Source: Microbacterium ureisolvens
GTDB taxonomy: Bacteria > Actinomycetota > Actinomycetes > Actinomycetales > Microbacteriaceae
Assembly (NCBI RefSeq): GCF_015278315.1
Contig: NZ_JADIJE010000012.1
Coordinates: 62,001 to 126,000 of the forward strand
DNA: 64,000 bases
Direction: 5' to 3'
Under the pieces are notes generated by a model. The model made no database searches and was not told the DNA's origin. It saw only the letters and a list, made by a program, of their open reading frames with translations. The position numbers were made by a program, and so were the translations under genes. This document shows positions 25,991 through 34,638 of this stretch, piece after piece (the first letter of the stretch is position 1; every line of letters starts with the position of its first letter).

Positions 25991-26150
25991 CGAGCCGTGC
26001 TGGCGCTCAAGGGCGGGCGACTGACCCGAGCGGCGCGACACAAGATCCCTCGAGCCGCGCGGTCACTCGCGGAAGGGTGACCCGAGCGGCGGGATGCGAG
26101 ATCCCACGAGCTGTACGGGCACTCGGCGAAAGGGCTAGCCGGGTGTGAGG
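25991..26150. repeat. Degenerate 56-60 bp direct repeats after the HNH gene
   Basis: Three units begin at 25991, 26051 and 26107, each opening CGAGC and holding a CACTCG-like core, GACCCGAGCGGCG (units 1 and 2) and GAGATCCC near the end. The third is partial. They lie between the HNH gene and the GrpB-like gene. Confidence 0.6.
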
Positions 26151-26307
26151 TCGTCCGCGGCAGGGGAGCCCAACAACAGAACATGCGTAGATGAAGTCTG
26201 GGTGGTCGCGAACCGCATTGATCGAAGTGTCGGTCGACCCGCCGCACCGCGTGGGCACGACCGCAAAGGGGTACGAGGCGAACACCAACGGCTGGGATGC
26301 TGGGAGC

Positions 26308-26889
26308 GTGGCAATCACCGTGGTGCCGTACTCCCCCGACTGGCCTAAGCAGTTCGCGCGCGTGGCTGCCGACCTCCAACGAACCTTGGAGCGTGTGCCG
26401 ATCCTGTCGATCGAGCACGTCGGCTCGACGTCAGTGCCCGGCCTGGCCGCGAAGCCCATCATCGACATCGACATCGTGGTCGAGCGGCAGAACGTCCCGG
26501 AGGCGATCGCGGCGCTCGTCGGGACCGGCTACGTCCACCGCGGCAACCTCGGCGTGACGGACCGCGAGTCCCTGGCAGCACCCGACGATGAGCCCCGGCG
26601 CAACGTCTACGTCTGCGTCGCCGGCACCCTGCACCTGCGCAACCACCTGGCAGTGCGGAAGATCCTGCGGGAACGCGACGACCTCCGCGATCGCTACGGT
26701 GCCGTCAAGACTCAACTCGCCCGCGAGCCCTCGATGGATATCGAGACGTACCTCGCCCTCAAGTCGCCGATCCTGCAGGAGGTGCTCGCGCTGTCGGAGC
26801 TGACGGATGCCGAGAAGCAGGCGATCCTCGCTCTCAACATCGGCTCGGCGGGTGGGCCCCAGAATCCCACGGCTCCGCCCGCGACCTGA
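26308..26889 (+). CDS. GrpB/DUF402-type UPF0157 family protein
   Basis: A 193-residue GrpB (UPF0157) protein: ITVVPYSPDWPKQFARV, IEHVGSTSVPGLAAKPIIDI and DIDIVVE form the family's nucleotidyltransferase-like core with the GSTSVPG loop and the DIDI metal pair. ERRNVYVCVAGTLHLRNHLA-like sequence follows. Function is unsettled; dephospho-CoA kinase fusions link the fold to nucleotide chemistry. The GTG at 26308 is the family-typical start; an ATG at 26191 would add 39 residues without family similarity and has no Shine-Dalgarno sequence. Confidence 0.82.
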   Translation: MAITVVPYSPDWPKQFARVAADLQRTLERVPILSIEHVGSTSVPGLAAKPIIDIDIVVERQNVPEAIAALVGTGYVHRGNLGVTDRESLAAPDDEPRRNVYVCVAGTLHLRNHLAVRKILRERDDLRDRYGAVKTQLAREPSMDIETYLALKSPILQEVLALSELTDAEKQAILALNIGSAGGPQNPTAPPAT

Positions 26890-27247
26890 CGCAGAACGCC
26901 ACTCGTCCGCGACATGACCCGGGACGCCACTCGTCCCGCCACATGACCCGGGGATGCCACTCGTCCCGTGACGGGCGGTCAGACTGATCCGACCGGCGAC
27001 GGCGCCGCCCATCTGGCGCAGAGCACAGGCGCCCAGTATTGCCGCTGGGCCCGAGCGCCGTGCGATGCACCGGTGATAGGGCAGCCCGGAATGGAGCCGT
27101 GCCCGAGCGCCGTGCAGTGCACCGCGCACCGCGCAGCCCGTAGAGGATGCCGTGCCCGAGCGCCGTGCAGTGCACCGCGCACCGCGCAGCCCGTAGAGGA
27201 TGCCGTGCCCGAGCGCCGTGCAGTGCGCCGGGCACCGCGCAGCCGGA
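26889..27247. repeat. Two tandem-repeat blocks in the 26890-27369 intergenic region
   Basis: Block one: three units of 28-30 bases with GCCACTCGTCC at 26898, 26926 and 26956. Block two: a 53-base unit starting GCCGTGCCCGAGC at 27096, 27149 and 27202 (the last partial), the first two exact, with a degenerate relative at about 27047. No protein-coding signal was found in the region and the long frames that cross it are repeat artefacts. Confidence 0.8.
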
Positions 27248-27369
27248 CATAGATGCCGCGCCACGGATGCGGCCCTCCACGGCGACGCCGAGGCGCGTGA
27301 TCGGCGTCGACGGGCTTCCCGACGCGGTGGCTGCACAGCCACTACCTCGACTGGTTCTTCCGCCGCACC

Positions 27370-27579
27370 CTACCCGGGCTCGGAACCGGAGACCTCGACT
27401 CGGGCGGACCGCGATGCTCGCACCGGGACCATCGGCAGCGCGAGCCCGAGGAACGCGACCAGCGGCCAGACGCTGCTCAGCGCCACCGACAGGACGACTC
27501 CCAGCGCCGCAACGCCGATCGCCACCGACCACGTGGTCGCCTTCACCCACACCGGAACCACCCGCGAGCCCGAGTCCAT
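27370..27579 (-). CDS. Small two-helix membrane protein (69 aa)
   Basis: Two hydrophobic segments (WSVAIGVAALGVVLSVALSS and WPLVAFLGLALPMVPV) with Arg-rich flanks. No family is recognised. The case that this is a real gene rests on the promoter: TAGGAT ends six bases before the ATG on the minus strand, the same spacing as in the other leaderless genes, and on the regular membrane pattern. Confidence 0.55.
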   Translation of the reverse strand: MDSGSRVVPVWVKATTWSVAIGVAALGVVLSVALSSVWPLVAFLGLALPMVPVRASRSARVEVSGSEPG

Positions 27580-27585
27580 GCCCGG

Positions 27586-27591
27586 ATCCTA
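27586..27591 (-). promoter_or_regulatory. Leaderless -10 element of the 27370-27579 gene
   Basis: Minus-strand TAGGAT, six bases, then ATG at 27579. Confidence 0.5.
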
Positions 27592-27684
27592 TGACGGCCT
27601 CGGAGCAGCCGACCCGAATGCACACCGGGCTCTCAGCATCCGGAGGGACCGTCTGACGCGCCGCACCGCAGCGAGCCGCTGTCC

Positions 27685-27690
27685 TAGCCT
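27685..27690 (+). promoter_or_regulatory. Leaderless -10 element of the 27698 gene
   Basis: TAGCCT, seven bases, then GTG at 27698. Confidence 0.5.
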
Positions 27691-27697
27691 TGGCAGC

Positions 27698-28123
27698 GTG
27701 AACTTCGATCCCGCGGACCCCGCCGCGCTCGCCCGCTTCGTCCGCCGACACGGCCGGGGCGTCGTCGGGACCGTGTCGCCGTCGGGAGCGCCAGAGGCGG
27801 CACTCGTCGGCATCGCGGCGCTCGACGACGGCACGCTCATCTTCGACAGCCACGCCGACGCACGGAAGGTCCGCAATCTCGCCGACGACGGGCGGGTCGC
27901 GGTCGTCGTCGGGACCGACGGCGACGTGTCGGCGCAGATCGAGGGCGTTGCTGCCATAACCGCCGGCGAGGATCGCGAACGCTACGGCACGGCGTACAAC
28001 GCCCAGTTCCCCGGCTCCCGCGCGCTCGATCCGCACTTCGCCGTCATCGCCATCCGGCCCGTGTGGGTGAAGGTCTACGACGCCTCCGCGCGCGACGCGG
28101 AAGTCGCCGAAGCGAGCTGGTAG
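27698..28123 (+). CDS. Pyridoxamine 5'-phosphate oxidase-like flavin/F420-binding protein
   Basis: A 141-residue split-barrel protein: FVRRHGRGVVGTVSPSGAPE, then LIFDSHADARKVRNLADDG and VAVVVGTDGDVSAQIEG, and the C-terminal VIAIRPVWVKVYDAS. This is the pattern of small PNPOx-like FMN- or F420-binding proteins. The reaction cannot be assigned; the family includes oxidoreductases and heme or bilin-handling members. It converges with the PfkB kinase gene, ten bases away, with no hairpin between. Confidence 0.82.
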   Translation: MNFDPADPAALARFVRRHGRGVVGTVSPSGAPEAALVGIAALDDGTLIFDSHADARKVRNLADDGRVAVVVGTDGDVSAQIEGVAAITAGEDRERYGTAYNAQFPGSRALDPHFAVIAIRPVWVKVYDASARDAEVAEASW

Positions 28124-28132
28124 CGCCGCGCG

Positions 28133-28999
28133 TCAGCGTGCCGCAACGGCAGGATGCAGGTGCTCGGACGACAGCGCCGTGACGGCCTGCCGCGCGCCGG
28201 CGGCGAGGCATCCGTCCACCTTCGCACCCGAGAGCGAAGCGGCCAGGAATCCGGCGAAGAACGCGTCGCCGGCTCCGTTCGTGTCGACCACATCAGCCGG
28301 CTCTGCCGGCACCGACGCGCGCTGTCCATCCGCGCAGAGCGCGATCGCACCCCGCGCACCCAGTGTGCAGACGGCGAGCCGTGGACCGCGATCGAGGCAT
28401 GACTGCATCAGCGCCCACGCGTCGTCGGTCGCGTCGTCGTTCATGAAGACCACGTCCGCCGCCCGCAGGAACGGCTCGTGGAACGCCGCCGCGCCGTCGT
28501 AATCGTGCAGGTCGGTCCAGATCGGCGCGCCCGTCGCGCCCGCCAGACGACGCTCGACGATGGCGGCTCCGACTTCACTCAGGTCGACCACCGCGAGCTC
28601 GGCCGCCGTGAGTGCCGCCTCGACGCGATCGATCGTGTCGGCGGTCGCTGGAGACGGCGTCGCGAGGTACAGGCTCACCCTCTCCCCTGCCGGAGTCATC
28701 AAGTTCGCATGGCGTTCGGTGCGCTCGGAATCGTGCGACGCGAGCAGCACGCCTGCCCTTCCCAGTGCTTCCCGCACGTGGTCGCCCTCAGGGTCTGCAC
28801 CGAGCAGTGCATGGAGTGTGGTCGCAACCCCCAGGTCCGCCAGGTGCAGCGCCTTGCCCGCCGACGTGCCGCCCAGCGTGTGCACGTCCCCCAGCGCGAA
28901 CTGCATGTGCGGCGTCGGCTCCGGCAGGCGGTCGAGGAGGATGAGGTGATTCCACGAAGCGGGTCCGCACACCGCGACCCGTGCATCAGCGAAAGGCAT
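28133..28999 (-). CDS. PfkB family sugar/nucleoside kinase
   Basis: A 288-residue ribokinase-fold kinase. VAVCGPASWNHLILLDRLPE opens the domain, TLGGTSAGKALHLADLGV is the substrate lid region, and VDTNGAGDAFFAGFLAASL holds the catalytic Asp of the GAGD anion hole. LRAADVVFMNDDAT is the middle PfkB segment. The sugar is not evident from sequence or context. The ATG at 28999 is chosen over an upstream start because the extra 17 residues are Arg-rich and outside the fold. Confidence 0.87.
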   Translation of the reverse strand: MPFADARVAVCGPASWNHLILLDRLPEPTPHMQFALGDVHTLGGTSAGKALHLADLGVATTLHALLGADPEGDHVREALGRAGVLLASHDSERTERHANLMTPAGERVSLYLATPSPATADTIDRVEAALTAAELAVVDLSEVGAAIVERRLAGATGAPIWTDLHDYDGAAAFHEPFLRAADVVFMNDDATDDAWALMQSCLDRGPRLAVCTLGARGAIALCADGQRASVPAEPADVVDTNGAGDAFFAGFLAASLSGAKVDGCLAAGARQAVTALSSEHLHPAVAAR

Positions 29000-29212
29000 C
29001 CGTCCAGTCAACCAGTCCGCCTGCCGACGAGCCGACGACCTCCTCGGCATCTACGGACGACAGGTCGACGGGACGGAGCCGACCTCGCGACCCGGCGAGG
29101 TCGGACGCCAATACGTCCAGGTCGGTTCCAAGGCGACACCGTCTTGCTGCTGCTGAGCCGCGTGGACAACGACACCCACCAGCCTTGTCCGAACCCTCAC
29201 CCCGCCCGACCG

Positions 29213-29884
29213 TCACGCACCCGACGATTCGGGAGGCGCAGACGAGCCATCGGTGTACTGCGACCATGCCGCCCACTGGTGGCGTTCGCCGATCACCGCT
29301 CTCGCGGGTGCGATCCGGTCCGGAGGGAGGTCTGACGCCCGGCTCGACCCGCTGCTCGTGCGGTCCTCCGACCGCAGACGGAACCAGCTCTCGGCATCCC
29401 GGCGCGCCCATCCCTCCAACAGCCCGCCGTTCACGACGGCGAAGACGGTGAACTCGAGGTCATCGGCGCAGCGATCCCACGTCTCGTCGCACGCGTCGCA
29501 TCCGCAGACCGGGAAGAACGCATCGTGGAGGGCGCCCGCATGGAGAAGCACCCCGGGAAACGGGGTGAAGACGAACGTCAAGGGGGATGCCGACGACGCC
29601 AGGGGACGAAGCCGCACGGCGCGCTCCACCTCGGCGGGCGGTCGGAGCAGGTCGGTCGCAAGCTCTCGCCCTTCATCTACAGCGACGTCGTACTCCGCGC
29701 GCAGCCATCCGATCAAGGCGTCCGCGACATCGTGCAGCGGCGCGAAGCGCTCGACATTGCTCGTCACCGAGTAGGAGTCGCTCGGTGGTGAATCCAGTCC
29801 CCATCTTTCGCCATACCGGATCGGCTTGCCGGCGTCGTCGACGAACGCACGCGACGGCGGGGCGGGGCGCCGGTACTCAGCCAT
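29213..29884 (-). CDS. DUF6226-like protein
   Basis: A 223-residue soluble protein, MAEYRRPAPPSRAFVDDAGK then GERWGLDSPPSDSYSVTSN, ending in a helical YDV-type region and a CGCDACDETWDRCADDLE segment whose cysteines might bind metal. I recognise it as an actinobacterial family of unknown function (DUF6226). The ATG at 29884 fits the conserved start, and TACGGT ends six bases before it. A longer frame reaching 30253 runs through a tandem repeat and is rejected. Confidence 0.7.
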   Translation of the reverse strand: MAEYRRPAPPSRAFVDDAGKPIRYGERWGLDSPPSDSYSVTSNVERFAPLHDVADALIGWLRAEYDVAVDEGRELATDLLRPPAEVERAVRLRPLASSASPLTFVFTPFPGVLLHAGALHDAFFPVCGCDACDETWDRCADDLEFTVFAVVNGGLLEGWARRDAESWFRLRSEDRTSSGSSRASDLPPDRIAPARAVIGERHQWAAWSQYTDGSSAPPESSGA

Positions 29885-29890
29885 CCCGCC

Positions 29891-29896
29891 ACCGTA
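29891..29896 (-). promoter_or_regulatory. Leaderless -10 element of the DUF6226-like gene
   Basis: Minus-strand TACGGT, six bases, then ATG at 29884. Confidence 0.5.
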
Positions 29897-30000
29897 CTCG
29901 GCGGGCGCACACGGCGATTCCCGCGATCTGCTGATCCGGACCGGAGCGCAAACCGCGGCCGCGCGATATTCCCCGCCGATGTTGGGAGGGCGATCCGACC

Positions 30001-30120
30001 AGCGTGGCGCGGCCCAGCTCGGCCTGGCGCGGCCCAGCTCGGCCTGGCGCGGCCCAGCTCTGCCTGGCGCGGCCCAGCGCGGCCTGGCGCGGCCCAGCTC
30101 GGCCTGGCGCGGCCTGGCTC
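30001..30120. repeat. 20-bp tandem repeat, six copies
   Basis: The unit GGCCTGGCGCGGCCCAGCTC repeats six times with a few substitutions, followed by decayed GGCTCGG copies to about 30140. It separates the beta-galactosidase stop from the DUF6226-like gene promoter and could vary in copy number by slippage. Confidence 0.85.
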
Positions 30121-30173
30121 GGTTCGCCTCGGCTCGGCTCGAACGAGCGGGCCGGCCGCGCGCTGCGGGGCGG

Positions 30174-31922
30174 CTACTCGGCGAGCTGGCCGAGGTCGGG
30201 GCGGGCGACGAACCGCGCCTGCGCATCGGCGACGCGATCCAGCTCGATGACAACGAGCACGTTCTCCCCCGCCTGCAGCGCCGCGGCGGGCACGTACAGC
30301 GTCCGCTGCGGACCGCTCGACCAATACCGTCCGAGCAGGAAGCCGTTCACGAGAGCGAAACCCTTGCCCCAGCGCGTCGTGTCGAGAAAGAGATCCGTCG
30401 GCTCGTCGAGCTCGAACACGCCCCGCAGCACGAACGGCGCGACGCCGGTGCTCGACGCGACGGCGGGAGCGGCATCCGTCATCGCCGCACCGAGAGCCGC
30501 GACGTCGATCGGCGTCGCCGTCCACCCCGACACGGGCTCGCCGTCGAGGGTCGCGTTTCCGATCAGGCCTTTCGGCTCGCCGAGGCGCGCGTCGTAGTTG
30601 ACGCGGCCCTGCTCCTCGACGAGCACGCGCACCCGCTGCCCCGGGGGCACGACGAGCGCGTCCTCGTGACGGGTCCGCGACAGCGTGCCCACCGACACGC
30701 CGTCCACCGACACCCACGCGTGGTCGCGCACCTCACCGAAGCGCAGCACGCCGCCGCGCCCGTCGAGGTCGGCCTCGTACGAGACCAGCGCGCTCAGGTG
30801 GCCGAGATCCTCGAACGTCGGCGGGCTGTCGTGACGGGATACGGATGCCGCCACCGCCGCCTCGACCGCCTCCAGCGCGACCTCGAACTCGGCGGCGGGA
30901 CCGCTCGCGGCCGACACGTCGTCGGGCACGGGCGCGTACTTCGCGATGACGTCGCGGAAGGCGAAGTACTTGTCGGTCGGGTCGCCGCGCTCGTCGAGCG
31001 GTGCGTCGTAGTCGTACGACGTGACGATCGGCAGGTAGCGCCCCTTGTCGTTCGCGCCGTTGGTGAGACCGAAGTTGGTGCCGCCGTGGAACATGTAGAA
31101 GTTCACCGAGGCGCCGGCGGCGAGGAGGGCATCCAGCTCCGCCGCCGAGTCGGCGGCGGAAGTGGTGTGGTGGTACGACCCCCACCAGTCGAACCACCCG
31201 TCCCAGAACTCCGCGCACATCAGCGGACCCGTGGGCTGATGGCGCCGGAGCGTGGCGAGCCGCTCGTCCGCCCGCGAACCGAACGATCCCGTGAGGTGGA
31301 CGCCCGCCACGCTGCCGTCGCTCAGCATCTGATCGGTCGGCTGGTCGATCGTTGTCAGCGGCACCGTGATGCCGGCATCCGTCGTCACCTTCACCAGGTG
31401 CTCGAGGTATGCGGTGTCGTCGCCGTAGGCGCCGTACTCGTTCTCGATCTGCACGAGGATGACGGGCCCGCCGCGGTCGATCTGACGCGGTGCCACGATC
31501 TCGTACACGCGCTCGAGGTACGCGGTCACTTCGGCGAGGTACAGCGGCTCGGAACGGCGCAGTCCGATGCCCTCCATCGCGGTCAACCAGACGGGAAGGC
31601 CGCCGTTATGCCATTCGGCGCATATGTACGGCCCGGGCCGCACGATCGCGTGCATCCCCTCGGCCGCGACGAGGTCGAGGAACGCTCCGAGATCGTTCCA
31701 GCCCGTCGCGTCCCACTCCCCATGCACCGGTTCATGGGCGTTCCAGGCGACATATGTCTCGATGGTGTTGAGCCCCATGAGCCGCGCCTTGCGGATGCGG
31801 TCCGCCCACTGGCCGGGATGCACGCGGAAGTAGTGCAGCGCCCCCGACAGCACGCGGAAGGGCTCGCCGTCGAGCAGGAAGTCGGTCTCGCCGATCGCGA
31901 ACGAGCGGGCGCCGTCGGTCAC
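30174..31922 (-). CDS. Beta-galactosidase, glycoside hydrolase family 35
   Basis: A 582-residue GH35 enzyme that removes terminal beta-galactosyl (or related) residues. SGALHYFRVHPGQWADRIRK is the family start. The acid/base is E162 in QIENEYGAYG and the nucleophile is E238 in CAEFWDGWFDWWG. VNFYMFHGGTNFG is also diagnostic, and beta-sandwich domains follow. No signal peptide is present, so it acts in the cytoplasm on imported sugars. It is last in the leftward uronate operon, its GTG overlapping the KDPG aldolase stop by four bases, which suggests the imported oligosaccharide contains galactose as well as uronate. Confidence 0.95.
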   Translation of the reverse strand: MTDGARSFAIGETDFLLDGEPFRVLSGALHYFRVHPGQWADRIRKARLMGLNTIETYVAWNAHEPVHGEWDATGWNDLGAFLDLVAAEGMHAIVRPGPYICAEWHNGGLPVWLTAMEGIGLRRSEPLYLAEVTAYLERVYEIVAPRQIDRGGPVILVQIENEYGAYGDDTAYLEHLVKVTTDAGITVPLTTIDQPTDQMLSDGSVAGVHLTGSFGSRADERLATLRRHQPTGPLMCAEFWDGWFDWWGSYHHTTSAADSAAELDALLAAGASVNFYMFHGGTNFGLTNGANDKGRYLPIVTSYDYDAPLDERGDPTDKYFAFRDVIAKYAPVPDDVSAASGPAAEFEVALEAVEAAVAASVSRHDSPPTFEDLGHLSALVSYEADLDGRGGVLRFGEVRDHAWVSVDGVSVGTLSRTRHEDALVVPPGQRVRVLVEEQGRVNYDARLGEPKGLIGNATLDGEPVSGWTATPIDVAALGAAMTDAAPAVASSTGVAPFVLRGVFELDEPTDLFLDTTRWGKGFALVNGFLLGRYWSSGPQRTLYVPAAALQAGENVLVVIELDRVADAQARFVARPDLGQLAE

Positions 31923-32581
31923 TGCGCCGACCCCGCGCGGGAGCGAAGGACGCCGGCGAGACGCTCGAGCTGGGACGCGTCCTCGAGAGCGGAGCCGACG
32001 GCGGCCACGCGGACACCGGCGTCGAGGAACTCCTCGACGTTCGAGGCGTCCAGGCCACCGGTGGCGACGAACCGCACCTGCGGGAACGGTCCGCGGATGT
32101 GCTTGAACCATCCGCTGCCGAGCCACGTCGCCGGGAACGCCTTCAGCCACGTGAGACCGAGCGAGACGGCGAGCTGCACCTCGCTGGGCGTCGCGACGCC
32201 GGGAAGGATCGGGATGCCGGCATCCTGCGCCGCGCGGACGACGGCCGCGTCGATGCCCGGCGAGACGAGGTAGGCGGCACCGGCGTCGACCGCGACACCC
32301 ACCTGGTCAGCGGTGACGATGGTGCCCGCACCGACGCTCTTGCCGCGGGCGGTCCCGAGGCGGACGAGCTCGCGCAGCGCCAGCTCGTCCTCGTCGGTCT
32401 GCAGCGGCACCTCGACGGAGTCGATGCCGAGGTCCCACGCCGTCTCGGCCAGCCGCGCCGAGCGCTCGACGCCCATGCCGCGGAGGATCGCCATGAGCGG
32501 AGCGCCGGCGAACGCCGTCTCGAACCAGGTGGCCTGGGTGGCAGCATCCGTTCCGGTCTGCTCGGGAGTGTGAGAGGTCAT
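31919..32581 (-). CDS. 2-dehydro-3-deoxyphosphogluconate (KDPG) aldolase
   Basis: A 220-residue class I aldolase that splits KDPG to pyruvate and glyceraldehyde-3-phosphate. The Schiff-base lysine is K147 in LTWLKAFPATWLG, with IDSVEVPL and VGAGTIVT preceding it, and FVATGGLDASNVEEFLDAG as the phosphate site. It completes the uronate pathway of this locus after KduI, KduD and KDG kinase. A GGAGG-type site precedes the ATG. Its stop overlaps the start of the GH35 gene. Some members act on the galactonate epimer, which sequence does not separate. Confidence 0.93.
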   Translation of the reverse strand: MTSHTPEQTGTDAATQATWFETAFAGAPLMAILRGMGVERSARLAETAWDLGIDSVEVPLQTDEDELALRELVRLGTARGKSVGAGTIVTADQVGVAVDAGAAYLVSPGIDAAVVRAAQDAGIPILPGVATPSEVQLAVSLGLTWLKAFPATWLGSGWFKHIRGPFPQVRFVATGGLDASNVEEFLDAGVRVAAVGSALEDASQLERLAGVLRSRAGSAQ

Positions 32582-32619
32582 TCGGAGGTCCTTCGCGCGT
32601 CGGGTTCAGCTGGCTCATC

Positions 32620-32692
32620 GGGTTCGGGGCGTGTCGCGCGCGTTCGGGGCGTGCGGCCCGCGCCCCGCTCGTTCGGAGCGCGCCCCGAACCC
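32620..32692 (-). terminator. Hairpin between KDG kinase and KDPG aldolase genes
   Basis: GGGTTCGGGGCG at 32620-32631 is the exact complement of 32681-32692. A second copy of CGTTCGGGGCG starts at 32641 and can pair with the same right arm, giving two alternative hairpins. It could reduce read-through or protect the upstream message. Confidence 0.5.
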
Positions 32693-32693
32693 G

Positions 32694-33599
32694 TCAGGTC
32701 GGGAGGTCGGCGGTCGGCACCGGCTCGTCGATCGAGTCGGTCGTGGTCTGGAGGGTGCGCGCGGCGCGCTCGTGCCCGGCGCGCAGGCGGTCGGCGACCG
32801 GGGCGCCCGAGAGCCGGCCGGCGAGGTAGCCGCCCGCGAAGGCGTCGCCCGCGCCGACGGGCTCGACGACCTCGACGACGAGTGCCGGCTCGAACACCGC
32901 CTCGGCGCCGACGAACGCCGTCGCGCCGATGTCGCCGTCCTTGACGATCAGCTCCGGCACGTCGGGCAGCAGGGCACGCACGTCGTCGGCTGCGGCCGTG
33001 CCCCACAGGGTCTCGGCCTCGTCGCGACCGACCAGCACGATGTCGGCGCGGCGGGCGAGCTCGAGCAGCACCGGAGCGGCGGTGGCGGCATCCCACAGCG
33101 GAGCGCGGTGATTCACGTCGAACGACACCGGCACGCCGTGCTCACGCGCACGCTCGATGACGCGCACCAGGAACGACGAGGCGGATGCCGAGATCGCCGC
33201 CGTGATGCCCGACACGTGCAGGAGGTCGACACCGTCGAACGACACCGCGTCGGCGTCGGCGTCGGAGAGGTGCGCGGCGGCCGATCCGCGCCGGTAGTAG
33301 AGCACGCCGCTGCCGGGATCCTTCACGTACAGCCCGGTGGGGTGCTCCTCGTCGAAGACGACCCGCGAGACGTCCACGCCGCGGCCGGAGAGCTGGCGCG
33401 CGACGCGCTGCCCGAGGGCGTCCGCCCCGAGCCGGCTGAACCACACCGCGCGATGGCCGAGCGCCGCGACGTGGGCGGCGACGTTGGACTCCGCGCCGCC
33501 GGCATCCAGCAGGAACGCGTCGGCGTCGGCGACGGGAGTCGCGACGACCGGCGTCACCATCGCCATCGTCTCGCCGATCGCCAGGAGAGTGCGGGGCAT
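32694..33599 (-). CDS. 2-dehydro-3-deoxygluconate (KDG) kinase, PfkB family
   Basis: A 301-residue ribokinase-like enzyme phosphorylating KDG to KDPG. LLAIGETMAMVTPV is the KdgK-type start, AGGAESNVAAHVAALGH the substrate region, YYRRGSAAAHL the typical KDG-binding segment, and VEPVGAGDAFAGGYLAG carries the catalytic Asp. The assignment to KDG rests on this pattern and on neighbours KduD and KDPG aldolase. TACGCT ends six bases before the ATG, so the gene may have its own leaderless promoter in addition to read-through from KduI. Confidence 0.92.
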   Translation of the reverse strand: MPRTLLAIGETMAMVTPVVATPVADADAFLLDAGGAESNVAAHVAALGHRAVWFSRLGADALGQRVARQLSGRGVDVSRVVFDEEHPTGLYVKDPGSGVLYYRRGSAAAHLSDADADAVSFDGVDLLHVSGITAAISASASSFLVRVIERAREHGVPVSFDVNHRAPLWDAATAAPVLLELARRADIVLVGRDEAETLWGTAAADDVRALLPDVPELIVKDGDIGATAFVGAEAVFEPALVVEVVEPVGAGDAFAGGYLAGRLSGAPVADRLRAGHERAARTLQTTTDSIDEPVPTADLPT

Positions 33600-33605
33600 C
33601 CCGCC

Positions 33606-33611
33606 AGCGTA
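33606..33611 (-). promoter_or_regulatory. Leaderless -10 element of the KDG kinase gene
   Basis: Minus-strand TACGCT, six bases, then ATG at 33599. Confidence 0.45.
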
Positions 33612-33656
33612 GTCAGGCTGCGGCATCCGTCGCTCTCCCCAGCGGCTCGACGCGGA

Positions 33657-33723
33657 ACTCGGAGATCCCGCCGAACTCGGAGGAATGCGCCGAATCCGTC
33701 CGATTCTCGCGTGATCTCCGAGT
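33657..33723 (-). terminator. Hairpin between KduI and KDG kinase genes
   Basis: ACTCGGAGATC at 33657-33667 is the exact complement of GATCTCCGAGT at 33713-33723. The loop itself holds CGGAGG- and ATTCTCG-rich sequence. It is in the 156-base gap that also contains the KDG kinase promoter. Confidence 0.45.
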
Positions 33724-33755
33724 CTCGCCGGCGGCGAGGCGCGTGCGCGAGTCTG

Positions 33756-34601
33756 TCATCGCAGGTCGGTGACGGGGGCGGCGTCCATGTCGTCGAAGGC
33801 CTGGTTCTCGCCGGCCATCGCCCAGATGAACGAGTACGCCGACGTGCCGACTCCCGAGTGCAGCGACCACGAGGGCGAGATGACGGCCTGGCGGTCGGCG
33901 ATCACGAGGTGACGCGTCTCTTCGCGCTCGCCCATCAGGTGGATGACGCGCGCGTCCTCGGGCAGGCCGAAGTACAGGTAGCACTCGGTGCGGCGGTCGT
34001 GGGTGTGCGCCGGCATCGTGTTCCACATCGACCCCGGGTGCAGCTCGGTCACACCCATCACGATCTGGCAGCTTTTCACGCCGTTCTCGTGGATGTACTG
34101 GTTGAGCGTGCGGCGGTTCGAGGTCAGCTGGTCGCCGAGCTCGCGCACCGTGCCCTCGCCGGGCGAGACGAGCGCCGCCGGGTACGCGGTGTGGGCCGGA
34201 GCCGAGAACAGGTAGAACTGCGCGCCGGTCTCATCGGACGCGTCCGCGAATGACACGGAGCGGATGCCGCGGCCGAGGTACAGGCACGCGCCCTTCACCA
34301 GCGTGTAGACCTCGCCGTCGGCGGTGACCGTGCCGGTGCCGCCCACGTTGATGATGCCGACCTCGCGGTGCTCGAGGAAGTAGTCGCTGCGGATCTCGGG
34401 GTAGCCGCCGAGCTCCAGCACCTCACCCGCGGGCACGGCACCGCCGAGCACGATGCGGTCGTGGTGCGTGTAGGTGAGCCGGATCTCGCCCGGCACGAAG
34501 ACGTCGGGGATGAGGTACGTGTCGCGCAGGTCCTGCGTCGTCATGCCCGGGATCTGGGCGGGGTTGGTGGCGTAGCGCTGCGGGATGTGCGTCTCGGTCA
34601 C
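33756..34601 (-). CDS. kduI: 5-dehydro-4-deoxy-D-glucuronate isomerase (KduI)
   Basis: A 281-residue cupin isomerase converting 4-deoxy-L-threo-5-hexosulose uronate to 2,5-diketo-3-deoxygluconate. The zinc ligands are H199, H201, E206 and H248 (MPAHTHDRRTECYLYFGL and SWSLHSGVG), the same set and spacing as in E. coli KduI (196, 198, 203, 245). Its substrate is what GH88 and polysaccharide lyases release, so the locus is set up for unsaturated uronides. AGGAGAG lies eight bases before the ATG. KduD is just upstream with a 37-base gap. Confidence 0.97.
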   Translation of the reverse strand: MTETHIPQRYATNPAQIPGMTTQDLRDTYLIPDVFVPGEIRLTYTHHDRIVLGGAVPAGEVLELGGYPEIRSDYFLEHREVGIINVGGTGTVTADGEVYTLVKGACLYLGRGIRSVSFADASDETGAQFYLFSAPAHTAYPAALVSPGEGTVRELGDQLTSNRRTLNQYIHENGVKSCQIVMGVTELHPGSMWNTMPAHTHDRRTECYLYFGLPEDARVIHLMGEREETRHLVIADRQAVISPSWSLHSGVGTSAYSFIWAMAGENQAFDDMDAAPVTDLR

Positions 34602-34638
34602 GAGTTCTCTCCTGGTTCTGCGTGGGGGTGCGTAAGGG

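Noticed and set aside
29885..30253. Longer DUF6226-like protein that includes the 20-bp repeat
   Set aside because: The extra residues are repeat-derived (RPSWAAPGRAGP type) and the conserved start MAEYRRP has its own promoter.
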